From: Planctomycetaceae bacterium
Lineage (GTDB): Bacteria; Planctomycetota; Planctomycetia; Planctomycetales; Planctomycetaceae
DNA: 7,840 nucleotides
Assembly: GCA_016765335.1 (NCBI GenBank)
Contig: JAESQE010000499.1
Location: forward strand, 1 to 7,840
Direction of reading: 5' to 3'
The notes beneath the pieces were generated by a model. That model searched no databases. It saw only the letters and a program-made list of their open reading frames with translations, and had not been told where the DNA came from. Position 1 is the first letter of the stretch, and each line of letters opens with the position of its first letter. This document shows, in pieces, positions 1 through 6,405 of this stretch. A program made the position numbers and the translations under genes.

Positions 1-20
1 ATGATTGCGTTATGCTCCAT
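1..20 (-). CDS. Possible start of a further gene, cut by left edge
   Basis: An ATG at 20-18 lies inside the last codons of arsC in another frame and reads MEHNAI to the window edge. Such an 11-base overlap is common in operons, but only six codons are visible and no Shine-Dalgarno sequence precedes it. An arsenite exporter would be the natural neighbour; nothing here proves it. Confidence 0.15.
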
Positions 21-426
21 GATTTAAGAACTTGGCAATACGCTCTTCAATTTCATTACGAACGCGAATGAAGGTTATCAGTTGTTCGTCATCTGTCCCG
101 GTAGCATCTGCGGGATCATCGAAAGGCCAGTGCAAAGTTTGGGCTGCGTTTGGAAAAACCGGACAGTCTTCACGAGCATTGTTACACACAGTGACTACAA
201 CATCGAAGCTTTGCCCTGCGAATTGGTCCACCGATTTGCTTAAGCCATTTGTGATATCGATTTCACGCTGATGCATGGCTTTCACGGCAAACGGGTGCAC
301 ATATCCTGAAGGACGCGAACCAGCCGATGCAGATTCCCATTCCCCCTGGCCCAAAGTTCTCCAAATGCCTTCAGCCATTTGGCTTCGGCATGAATTTCCA
401 GTACATAGAATAAGAACTTTTTTCAT
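10..426 (-). CDS. arsC: Thioredoxin-coupled arsenate reductase ArsC (LMW phosphatase fold)
   Basis: A complete 138-residue cytosolic enzyme that reduces arsenate to arsenite so that it can be exported. The N-terminal LILCTGNSCRSQMAEG holds the anion-binding CX5R loop (Cys8 to Arg14) typical of the low-molecular-weight tyrosine phosphatase fold. CNNAREDCPVFP supplies the two further cysteines (Cys81, Cys88) that carry the disulfide relay in the thioredoxin-linked ArsC of Staphylococcus aureus, and HWPFDDPA (99-106) holds the catalytic Asp-Pro. All three relay cysteines are present, so this is the arsenate reductase rather than a plain phosphatase, and not the glutaredoxin-linked type. The ATG at 426 gives the standard N-terminus although no Shine-Dalgarno sequence precedes it. 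The gene lies 50 bases after the aldehyde dehydrogenase. No ArsR regulator or arsenite pump is in the window; a pump could follow past the left edge. Confidence 0.93.
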   Translation of the reverse strand: MKKVLILCTGNSCRSQMAEGIWRTLGQGEWESASAGSRPSGYVHPFAVKAMHQREIDITNGLSKSVDQFAGQSFDVVVTVCNNAREDCPVFPNAAQTLHWPFDDPADATGTDDEQLITFIRVRNEIEERIAKFLNHGA

Positions 427-476
427 CGCAGTGATTTTCTTTGATATTGTTGGGAATATACAGGCACTAAAGGATA

Positions 477-1907
477 TTAAGAGGATGTCCCTAGTTTGAT
501 GGAGATCATTTGAATGTTCGTCATTTCTTCAATGGCGAAACGAATGCCCTCGCGTCCCAGTCCGCTTTGTCGATTGCCACCATACGGCATATGGTCAGCA
601 CGGAATGCAGGAATTTCGTTAACGACGATTCCGCCAAAGTCGAGTCTTTTGATCGCTTGAAACATTTGATCAATATCTTTGGTAAATATCGAAGCTTGCA
701 GACCGTATTGGGTCGCATCAGCCAGGGCTAACGATTCTTCAAAGCTTTCTGTTTCGATGAGAGAAACCACTGGGCCAAAGATTTCTTTAGAGACAACATC
801 CATTGAGCCATTCACGTTATCCAGAACCGTGGGCCAATAGGTTGCATTTTTACGTTGTCCGCCGGTTAAAATTCTTGCACCGTCGCTCACAGCTTGTTCG
901 ACACAGTTCTGCACACGTTTGGCTTCATCTTCATGAATCATCGGGCCTACCGTTACTTGTTCGTCGAGCGGGTTGCCTACTTTGAGTGATTCGGTTTCCT
1001 TGATGAGTTTTTCTTTAAGCGTCTCCATAATTGCCTTCTCGGCATATATCCGTTGAGTCGAAATGCAGACTTGTCCTGAATAGTAAAATGCGCCAAAGGC
1101 ACATCGATTTGCAACCAGGTCAAGATTAGCATCACGGGCAACTACCACAGGCGAAGTATTGCCGAGTTCTAGCGTAACTTTTTTTACGCCAGCTCGACTG
1201 ATGATTTCCTGCCCAACGGCTCGGCTTCCAGTGAACGATATCTTCCGTACGCGAGGATCAGTAACAATTTGCGATCCCACGGTCGGTCCATCGCCATGCA
1301 CCAAATTGATCGCTCCATCCGGTAAACCTGCTTCAGCGAAATATTCACACAATTTGACAGCTGTCAGCGGTGTTTGTTCCGCCGGTTTAAGTACCACGGT
1401 GTTGCCTGCTGCAATCGCAGGGGCCAACTTGTGGACGACAAGATTAAGTGGAAAATTAAAAGGCGTGATTGCACCAACAATACCGATTGGTCGCCGCTGC
1501 CACATACCAAAGAATCCCTCGCCAGCAGGTACTGCATCCAAGGGGACAACTTCACCGCCAATCCTTTTGGCTTCTTCCGATGCAATGGTCAACGCACAGA
1601 CCGCACGGTCAACCTCTGCACGAGCAAATACGATTGCCTTGCCAGCTTCTAATGCAATCAGGTTTGCGACTTCCTCTTGATTACTGCTTAATATCTGGGC
1701 TGTCTTAAGCAGGATTTTAGCTCTCTGATATGCTGGTAAATCAGCCATCACTGGAGCAGCCTGATCAGCAGCTGCAATGGCAGCTTCCACTTCATCCGGA
1801 GTAGCCTTCGGGATTTCACCGATAACTTCGCCGGTGTATTTGTTAGTGATTAAATCCAGTTGACAACTGCCTAGCCACCGACCACCAATAAAAAGTTTCG
1901 CTTGCAT
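477..1907 (-). CDS. NAD(P)-dependent aldehyde dehydrogenase
   Basis: A complete 476-residue cytosolic member of the aldehyde dehydrogenase superfamily, which oxidises an aldehyde to the acid with NAD(P)+. The sequence shows the oxyanion Asn151 in ITPFNFPLN, Lys174 in VVLKPAEQTP, the cofactor loop SFTGSRAVG (224-232), the general base Glu247 in LELGN, the nucleophile Cys281 in SGQVCISTQR, the ribose-binding Glu375 in KEIFGPV, and the C-terminal MPYGGNRQSGLGREG (440-454). Glu177 sits where a glutamate often favours NAD+ over NADP+ by binding the adenosine ribose; this is a family-based inference. It resembles the broad group holding succinate-semialdehyde, lactaldehyde, phosphonoacetaldehyde and non-phosphorylating glyceraldehyde-3-phosphate dehydrogenases, and the substrate cannot be chosen from sequence. 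The start is ATG with only a weak AGG upstream. It is followed after 50 bases by the arsenate reductase gene, perhaps on one transcript. Confidence 0.93.
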   Translation of the reverse strand: MQAKLFIGGRWLGSCQLDLITNKYTGEVIGEIPKATPDEVEAAIAAADQAAPVMADLPAYQRAKILLKTAQILSSNQEEVANLIALEAGKAIVFARAEVDRAVCALTIASEEAKRIGGEVVPLDAVPAGEGFFGMWQRRPIGIVGAITPFNFPLNLVVHKLAPAIAAGNTVVLKPAEQTPLTAVKLCEYFAEAGLPDGAINLVHGDGPTVGSQIVTDPRVRKISFTGSRAVGQEIISRAGVKKVTLELGNTSPVVVARDANLDLVANRCAFGAFYYSGQVCISTQRIYAEKAIMETLKEKLIKETESLKVGNPLDEQVTVGPMIHEDEAKRVQNCVEQAVSDGARILTGGQRKNATYWPTVLDNVNGSMDVVSKEIFGPVVSLIETESFEESLALADATQYGLQASIFTKDIDQMFQAIKRLDFGGIVVNEIPAFRADHMPYGGNRQSGLGREGIRFAIEEMTNIQMISIKLGTSS

Positions 1908-1961
1908 GATAATGTGCCTGTCACAGGAGATTCATAATCTGTTGCCAATAGAAGGCATTAG

Positions 1962-2089
1962 GGAACCTCTATTAATTCAAATGGAGGATAGACATTCCTG
2001 TCTGTTTCGTTTGAGCATGCCTTCATTTAAGACAGACAAAAATGTCTATCCTCCAACATGCAATCTTTGTTTGAATTAATAGAGGCTCT
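1962..2089. mobile_element. MITE-like palindromic element, 128 bases
   Basis: Two nested inverted repeats are seen. The ends pair over 20 bases with 18 matches (1962-1981 against 2070-2089), including a perfect 16-base core CCTCTATTAATTCAAA. An inner repeat pairs over 24 bases with 22 matches (1982-2005 against 2032-2055), beginning TGGAGGATAGACATT. The right arm carries 14 extra bases (2056-2069) between outer and inner repeats, and a 26-base loop holds GCATGC. A 6-base direct repeat CATTAG flanks it (1956-1961 and 2090-2095), as a target-site duplication would. It has no ORF, so it would depend on a transposase elsewhere. Transcribed, it would fold into a long hairpin that could stabilise or end the M20 message. 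The mobile origin is inferred from structure. Confidence 0.6.
1982..2055. repeat. Inner 24-base inverted repeat (hairpin core)
   Basis: The arms at 1982-2005 and 2032-2055 match at 22 of 24 positions; the two mismatches are adjacent (CC at 1997-1998 against AA on the other arm). The loop is 26 bases. In RNA this is a strong stem. No T-run follows on the minus strand, so it does not look like a classical intrinsic terminator. Confidence 0.85.
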
Positions 2090-2153
2090 CATTAGACAAA
2101 CAGTGCCATCATTCGGGTAGTCTTAGTAAAATAGTTCAACTTGAATCTTCACT

Positions 2154-3281
2154 TTATCTTTCCAGCTTCTGTTTGATGTAAGCTTCACAGATTTCGTAGT
2201 AGGTGATCATGGAGTTGATGTCGATCCATTCGTCGATAGCGTGTAAGTTGCCTACTAATGGGCGAGAGAGATTGACTGGGATTCCGTACTGACGAAAGAA
2301 TCGACCGTCACTTCCCCCCGAGGCTTTTACCAGCTTAACCGGCTGGTTTGTTATGTTCGTAGTGACTTCACAAAACAGAGGATCGGGTTCTAAGTTGGTT
2401 GGTTCAGCCGTCATTAATGGATTGACAATACAGTCCGGCCCTAAGATTGTAGTAATTTCTGCCAGCATGCTGTTTACCGAATGGGGTGGAATAAAGCGGA
2501 TGTCTAAAATAGCAGATGCTTGATCTGGAATTCTGTTCGGAGTTGTGTTTTCGGTATTACACATTGTGATACAGCAAGTCGAAAACCAGTGATTAATCTG
2601 CTCTTCGACCGGCTGGGTGGGCCACCATTGATAGAAGTGTTTTTTGAGCAGCATCAAGCGTTCGATCAACATTTCGAGAGCATTTTTTCCCAGCCATGGC
2701 CTCGCACCATGCGATTCGTGCCCCAAGTGGCTGACTCGAACGTGGATGACTCCTTTTTCTTCGGTCGTGACATCATTCAAAGATCCTCCATCCGGAATAA
2801 TGGCTGTGCCGCAGCGTAAGCCGACATCTTCACACAAGTACCGAATACCGTCAGCTCCACCACGTTCTTCATCCGAGGTTAATGCTAAACCGAGAGAGAT
2901 GCCTGGCTGTTGAGTATGTAAGGTGCGTAACAACTCAATGAGAATTGCAATTTGCCCTTTCATATCACCACTGCCCGGGCCGTATATTCGCCCCTGTTCA
3001 ATTTTGGAATGATAACAGTTGGGCTGTGAGTGTTCGATTACATCCAGGTGTCCACAAAGTAGAATTTCAGGAGCTTCAACCCCTTGAGGTCGCACGACCA
3101 TTGAACGGTGCTCGTTGCAGTCGTAATAATCGATTTGAATACTGGGGAGTTGATCAATATGATGATGCAGTAACTCAAAACAACGTTTCCGCTCCTGTGG
3201 ACGAGATTCCGTGCTGGGGATCATTGTTAAATCGCGAGTCAATGCAATCAATCGTGATTTTAGATCCTCGTTGTTCGTCAT
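2154..3281 (-). CDS. M20 family zinc metallopeptidase/deacylase (DapE/ArgE-like)
   Basis: A 375-residue cytosolic M20 hydrolase, near the usual family length and with no signal peptide. The two-zinc site is complete: His78 and Asp80 in LLCGHLDV, the bridging Asp106 in GSGDMKG, the catalytic pair Glu138-Glu139 in TSDEERGG, Asp164 in IIPDGG and His347 in GNLHAIDEW. The lid/dimerisation domain (about 175-290) carries [15 protein letters not shown] with His191, the residue M20 dimers contribute to the partner's active site, and [15 protein letters not shown] (249-263). The family removes acyl groups or cuts dipeptides and includes succinyl-diaminopimelate desuccinylase, acetylornithine deacetylase and carboxypeptidase G2; which substrate applies here is not readable. 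The ATG at 3281 is the first in frame that gives a normal N-terminus; no clear Shine-Dalgarno sequence precedes it, only a distant GGA. It follows the ATP-grasp ligase by 58 bases and likely shares its transcript, which suggests deprotection or turnover of the ligase product. Confidence 0.92.
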   Translation of the reverse strand: MTNNEDLKSRLIALTRDLTMIPSTESRPQERKRCFELLHHHIDQLPSIQIDYYDCNEHRSMVVRPQGVEAPEILLCGHLDVIEHSQPNCYHSKIEQGRIYGPGSGDMKGQIAILIELLRTLHTQQPGISLGLALTSDEERGGADGIRYLCEDVGLRCGTAIIPDGGSLNDVTTEEKGVIHVRVSHLGHESHGARPWLGKNALEMLIERLMLLKKHFYQWWPTQPVEEQINHWFSTCCITMCNTENTTPNRIPDQASAILDIRFIPPHSVNSMLAEITTILGPDCIVNPLMTAEPTNLEPDPLFCEVTTNITNQPVKLVKASGGSDGRFFRQYGIPVNLSRPLVGNLHAIDEWIDINSMITYYEICEAYIKQKLER

Positions 3282-3330
3282 GGGTAAGTGTTTCCAGATG
3301 ATTCGATGATACGTTTGTGGATTGAGGAAT

Positions 3331-3345
3331 GACTAGCTGCTAGTC
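3331..3345. repeat. 15-base perfect inverted repeat over the ligase stop codon
   Basis: GACTAGC-T-GCTAGTC: 7-base arms around a single central base, covering the TAG stop (3340-3342) of the ATP-grasp gene. The arms are too close together to form a good hairpin without opening, and no T-run follows on the minus strand, so it is not a credible intrinsic terminator. It could be a dyad protein site or chance. Confidence 0.35.
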
Positions 3346-4743
3346 TCGATCAGTATTCCATTGAATCGGAAGATCTCGTTCTGCCAAATTCAGGAAGTCG
3401 TAGCATTGTTCGGTTGTTTCACCAATACACAAGAACTGTCCCTTGTGAACCAGGTTGTCAGTTCCAAAATTCAGATTCAAAGGGATAATCCCCGTGCGTT
3501 GATCTGGATGAAACAGGTGCTTGGGCTTTTCGAACATCTGTAGTAAGTCGGTTGAAGTAATCGGGCGGCTCAAACGTAAATTCCGAAGCAGCCAAGCTCC
3601 TGTTGGGAAAAAGTGTCTTGACAGTAACGATGGATAAGTTGCACCGGTGACGCGGGCATTGATCTCGCAGACGTAGACATCGAGTGTCGGTTTCCCGTTT
3701 TTTTCGACGACAAGCCAATCGATACTTGCAGTCCCTCGATACCCGGTTTGATGTAACCATTTGCCGACGATGTTTGCTTGTCTGATTGTTTCCTCTCGAA
3801 GATCTGGGAACTTCTCCAAGTAAGGGGGAGGCGACTCGTTTCCCTGATGAATGCTTTCGGGGCTAAGGAGTTGCTCGGTCATGTCGTAGACGTAGACATT
3901 ATCGTCATCGAGAAATAATTGCGTGCTTGGGCTTCGAATATTTATGATTTCATGAATGCCTGGTTCGAGCCAACCTTGAACCAGGCAGGGGCCTTCGTGG
4001 AAAAAGTAATCGGGGACATCTGGGTGAGTTTCAGGTTTATTGAGATCGCGAATACGAAGCATCCCAATTCCGGAGGCACCTATTTGAGATCGTAAAACCG
4101 CAGAACGGTAACCACGCCCGGCTAATTCTTTGATGCAGTCTGGAATATCTACGGAGCATTCTGCTAGCACGGTTTCAAAAGCAGGCAGACCTTGTTCGAC
4201 CTGATGCTGGTGGAGCAAGAGTTTATTGTTTCCATCCCGGCTCGATGCTGTTGAAGTGATCGTTTGGCAACCAAGCTGCTTGGCAATTCTCGCCAGCACT
4301 TCGTCGGTCACATAGCCATCAAGCCATTCGGACCCATGATTTGACAATGCTTCGAGTAGAGGCGATGTCTGGGGTTTCTGCTTCGAGGCGAGTTGCATCC
4401 CTAGTTTCACATACTCACTGTGCTGCATCACTTGGATACGAGGTAGTGATAATCCCAAATCGTCTCTCAAGTATCGACACAGAGTTTCATCTGGTTCACG
4501 TTCCAGAATTAGTAGATTGTCGTCACTACGATAAAGCAAATTGAGGATGGGGATCAAACGCCCGCCATAGGAATCAATTTCCCCGACAATATCCTTTAAT
4601 GCTTGCGTTTGTTCTTCGTTGCCAAAAAACAGAGACAGTAAATTTGCAAAAAACGTAACTTTCCGTGACCATAAAGGGGGGAGTTGACCGTGCGTATCGA
4701 TCAATTCTACATCTTTTGAATTCGATGTCACGGTGGTTGTCAC
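3340..4743 (-). CDS. PreATP-grasp/ATP-grasp ligase, PGM1-like
   Basis: A 467-residue (or 463 from the second GTG) cytosolic ATP-grasp enzyme of the carboxylate-amine/peptide ligase type. Residues about 27-105 look like a preATP-grasp domain (FFANLLSLFFGNEEQT, then NLLILEREPDETLCRYL and DDLGLSLPRI). A linker with EWLDGYVTDEVLARIAKQLG (139-158) follows, as in PGM1-type proteins. The ATP-grasp core shows NNK at 172-174, the glycine-rich loop AVLRSQIGASGIGM (215-228), a hinge-like CLVQGWLEPG (253-262), SIDWLVV (340-346) and the metal-binding CEINARVTGATYPSLLSR (359-376) with Glu360, Asn362 and Arg364. The C-terminus (GIIPLNLNF then LCIGETTEQCYDFL) fits a PGM1-type C-terminal domain. Such enzymes activate a carboxylate as acyl-phosphate and join it to an amine, as in peptide-type metabolites; the substrates here are unknown. 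Both start candidates are GTG, and an in-frame TGA at 4756-4758 blocks any longer version. An M20 hydrolase follows 58 bases downstream, probably in the same operon. Confidence 0.8.
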   Translation of the reverse strand: MTTTVTSNSKDVELIDTHGQLPPLWSRKVTFFANLLSLFFGNEEQTQALKDIVGEIDSYGGRLIPILNLLYRSDDNLLILEREPDETLCRYLRDDLGLSLPRIQVMQHSEYVKLGMQLASKQKPQTSPLLEALSNHGSEWLDGYVTDEVLARIAKQLGCQTITSTASSRDGNNKLLLHQHQVEQGLPAFETVLAECSVDIPDCIKELAGRGYRSAVLRSQIGASGIGMLRIRDLNKPETHPDVPDYFFHEGPCLVQGWLEPGIHEIINIRSPSTQLFLDDDNVYVYDMTEQLLSPESIHQGNESPPPYLEKFPDLREETIRQANIVGKWLHQTGYRGTASIDWLVVEKNGKPTLDVYVCEINARVTGATYPSLLSRHFFPTGAWLLRNLRLSRPITSTDLLQMFEKPKHLFHPDQRTGIIPLNLNFGTDNLVHKGQFLCIGETTEQCYDFLNLAERDLPIQWNTDRD

Positions 4744-4747
4744 TCCT
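4742..4747 (-). promoter_or_regulatory. Shine-Dalgarno AAGGAG that questions the ATP-grasp start
   Basis: The minus strand reads GAAGGAGTGACAACCACCGTG. The AAGGAG overlaps the first GTG (4743-4741), which is too close for it to serve that codon. It lies 11 bases before a second in-frame GTG (4731-4729), a longish but usable spacing. This favours the second GTG, giving a protein four residues shorter. Confidence 0.5.
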
Positions 4748-4885
4748 TCGGAAGTTCAAGGCAGATCATGTTGCAGTCTTAGAGGTTCCCTTAACATAGT
4801 GTAACGACTCCTGTGTTGTTGAGAATAGCAATTACTCCCAGCTTGTTATTCATGAATTACGGGATTGCACAATTGATCACGCAGT
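4744..4885. other. Intergenic gap with possible leader region
   Basis: This gap separates the DUF1501 stop from the ATP-grasp start and should hold the promoter and leader of the ATP-grasp/M20 unit. On the minus strand it contains AGGAG ten bases before an ATG that opens a 13-codon ORF, and an AAGGAG at the ligase start. A weak interrupted inverted repeat (GCAAT at 4828-4832 with ATTGC at 4864-4868, and CCC at 4837-4839 with GGG at 4861-4863) surrounds a perfect 10-base palindrome at 4848-4857. It has no T-run, so I do not call it a terminator. No convincing -35/-10 pair was found. Confidence 0.5.
4756..4797 (-). CDS. Possible 13-codon leader ORF (MLREPLRLQHDLP)
   Basis: An ATG at 4797 is preceded, with ten bases between, by AGGAG (complement of 4808-4812). 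It opens 13 codons reading MLREPLRLQHDLP and ends at TGA (4756-4758), 12 bases before the annotated GTG of the ATP-grasp gene. It is in the same frame as that gene, separated only by this TGA. Four of the 13 residues are leucine. It could be a regulatory leader peptide, a remnant of an older longer N-terminus, or chance; a good Shine-Dalgarno sequence is the only positive support. Confidence 0.25.
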   Translation of the reverse strand: MLREPLRLQHDLP

Positions 4886-6340
4886 CTACGTAATAATGGG
4901 ATGGATCACATTTCCGCCGACATCGGTGAGTGATTCTTGTCGTCCTTGGTGAAACCAACTCAGCGTTTCGTGATTTAATCCCAGTAGATGAAGTATTGTT
5001 GCGTGGATATCGTGCAGATGTGCTTTATCGACAACAGCTTCGAATCCGAGTTCATCCGTTTCGCCATGCGACATACCACCTTTGACATCGCCTCCAGCCA
5101 TCCACATCGAAAAACCGTAAGGGTTATGATTGCGGCCCGGTGCCCCTTTGCCTTCACTAAAAGGCATGCGTCCAAATTCACCACCCCAGACAACAAGCGT
5201 GTTGTCCAACAAGCCACGCTGTTCCAAATCTGCAAGTAGTGCACCAATCGGTTGATCGACCTCCGCGGCATGTAATCCATGATTAGATTCAATACTTTTG
5301 TGAGCATCCCAGGTATCTTCCAGATGTCCTCCGCCGGAATAAAGTTGGACAAAGCGGACGCCACGTTCGACAAGACGCCTTGCGACCAGACAGTTACGCC
5401 CAAATTCATCCGTTGGCTTTGTGCCCACACCATAATCATCAAGTGTCTGTTTTGATTCCTTCGATAAATCGACCGCTTCAGGAGCTTCGGCTTGCATGCG
5501 ATAGGCCAGTTCGTAACTGTTGATACGGGCTGCTAAATCGTGCCCGCCGGGCCGTTGATTAAGATGTTCTTCATTGAGCTTTGCTAAAAGGTCCAGTTGA
5601 TTCCGCTGCGCATCGCGGTTGATATGAGCCGGACCTCGCAAGTCAAGAATCGGGTCACCCACTGGTCGAAATAGAGTCCCTTGATAACCACCTGGCATGA
5701 AGCCGCTTGACCAGTTCGGTTGCCCACTGATCGGGCCTCCGCGTTTATCAAGAATAACAACGTAACCAGGTAAACTCTGGTTTTCGGTGCCCAGGCCGTA
5801 GGTTGCCCATGAACCAAGTGAAGGGCGACCGATAAATGTTTTCCCGGTGTTCATTGCAACTAACGCCGATCCGTGCGCGTGACTGTCGGTGTGACAAGAT
5901 CGGATCACTGCCAACTTATCGGCATGTTTTCTGACATGAGGGAAGAAATCAGAGATCAACAAGCCACTTTCACCACCCGGTCGAAACTTTCGAAATGAAG
6001 GTGTAAGATACCCAACTTTTCGACCGCCCGAGTTGATGAATTTCTTATCAGCAGGAAGTGCTTTCCCGGCATGTTTTTCAAGTTCGGGTTTATAATCGAA
6101 AGTATCGACCTGGCTCGGTGCACCATTCATCATCAAAAAGATGACACTTTTTGCTTTTGCTTGAAAGTGCGGTTGACGGGGAGCTAATGGGCCTTTCACT
6201 TTTTGAAGATCAGCTGCATTTGCTGATTTTGCACCGTATCCATCACCTGCCAGTAGACCCGCCAACGCAACACCGGCAAAGCCTGCTCCCATTTCCCAGA
6301 CAAGTTCTCGCCGTGTTAAGCCACAAGGAAACTGTGACAT
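4886..6340 (-). CDS. DUF1501 family protein with Tat signal
   Basis: A 484-residue DUF1501 protein, of a fold related to sulfatases and alkaline phosphatases; the substrate is unknown. The N-terminus reads CGLTRRELVWEMGAGFAGVA: a twin-arginine motif (Arg10-Arg11) followed by a hydrophobic stretch, then a small-residue region near 38-42, which indicates Tat export to the periplasm. Family landmarks are SVIFLMMNGAPSQVDTFDYKP (about 65-85), the DSHAHGSA segment (152-159), RFVQLYSGGGHLEDTWDAH (329-347), LVVWGGEFGRMPFSEG (382-397), GRNHNPYGFSMWMAGG (402-417) and HDIHATILHLLGL (443-455), all rich in Asp and His as expected for metal binding. The ATG at 6340 is chosen because it puts the Tat motif at the N-terminus and has a weak GAG six bases upstream. 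The frame extends to a TTG at 6409, but that adds 23 residues before the signal and is less likely. The gene lies 65 bases after the DUF1553 gene and is probably co-transcribed with it. Stop TAG. Confidence 0.95.
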   Translation of the reverse strand: MSQFPCGLTRRELVWEMGAGFAGVALAGLLAGDGYGAKSANAADLQKVKGPLAPRQPHFQAKAKSVIFLMMNGAPSQVDTFDYKPELEKHAGKALPADKKFINSGGRKVGYLTPSFRKFRPGGESGLLISDFFPHVRKHADKLAVIRSCHTDSHAHGSALVAMNTGKTFIGRPSLGSWATYGLGTENQSLPGYVVILDKRGGPISGQPNWSSGFMPGGYQGTLFRPVGDPILDLRGPAHINRDAQRNQLDLLAKLNEEHLNQRPGGHDLAARINSYELAYRMQAEAPEAVDLSKESKQTLDDYGVGTKPTDEFGRNCLVARRLVERGVRFVQLYSGGGHLEDTWDAHKSIESNHGLHAAEVDQPIGALLADLEQRGLLDNTLVVWGGEFGRMPFSEGKGAPGRNHNPYGFSMWMAGGDVKGGMSHGETDELGFEAVVDKAHLHDIHATILHLLGLNHETLSWFHQGRQESLTDVGGNVIHPIIT

Positions 6341-6405
6341 GATATTCTCGCGATATATAAAATGATAATTGAGGGATTCAGGAATGACATTGGAAGCTGC
6401 GACTA

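Larger units (their letters stand above)
1908..2153. other. Intergenic gap between M20 and aldehyde dehydrogenase genes
   Basis: This non-coding stretch is mostly occupied by a palindromic element (1962-2089). The remaining 64 bases on the M20 side hold nothing I can name. The 54 bases next to the aldehyde dehydrogenase must supply its translation start; only a weak AGG nine bases before the ATG is visible, and no convincing promoter. Confidence 0.7.

Noticed and set aside
1159..1680. Plus-strand open frame of 173 codons opposite the aldehyde dehydrogenase
   Set aside because: Antisense to conserved active-site coding; low-complexity Ala/Thr/Ser/Pro composition and no family match.
1908..1965. 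Promoter for the aldehyde dehydrogenase (TTGGCA, TATGAA-like hexamers)
   Set aside because: The hexamers do not have a standard spacing and match the consensus poorly; planctomycete promoters are not well enough defined to call this by eye.
3280..3342. Read-through of the ligase TAG into the spacer
   Set aside because: The downstream frame stays open but is out of frame with the M20 gene and encodes nothing recognisable; no suppressor signal is evident.
4828..4868. Interrupted inverted repeat after the DUF1501 gene as a terminator
   Set aside because: The stem is only 5 plus 3 pairs with a bulge and a long loop, and no T-run follows.
4975..5442. Minus-strand open frame of 155 codons inside the DUF1501 gene
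   Set aside because: It overlaps the conserved C-terminal half of DUF1501 in another frame and has no features of its own.
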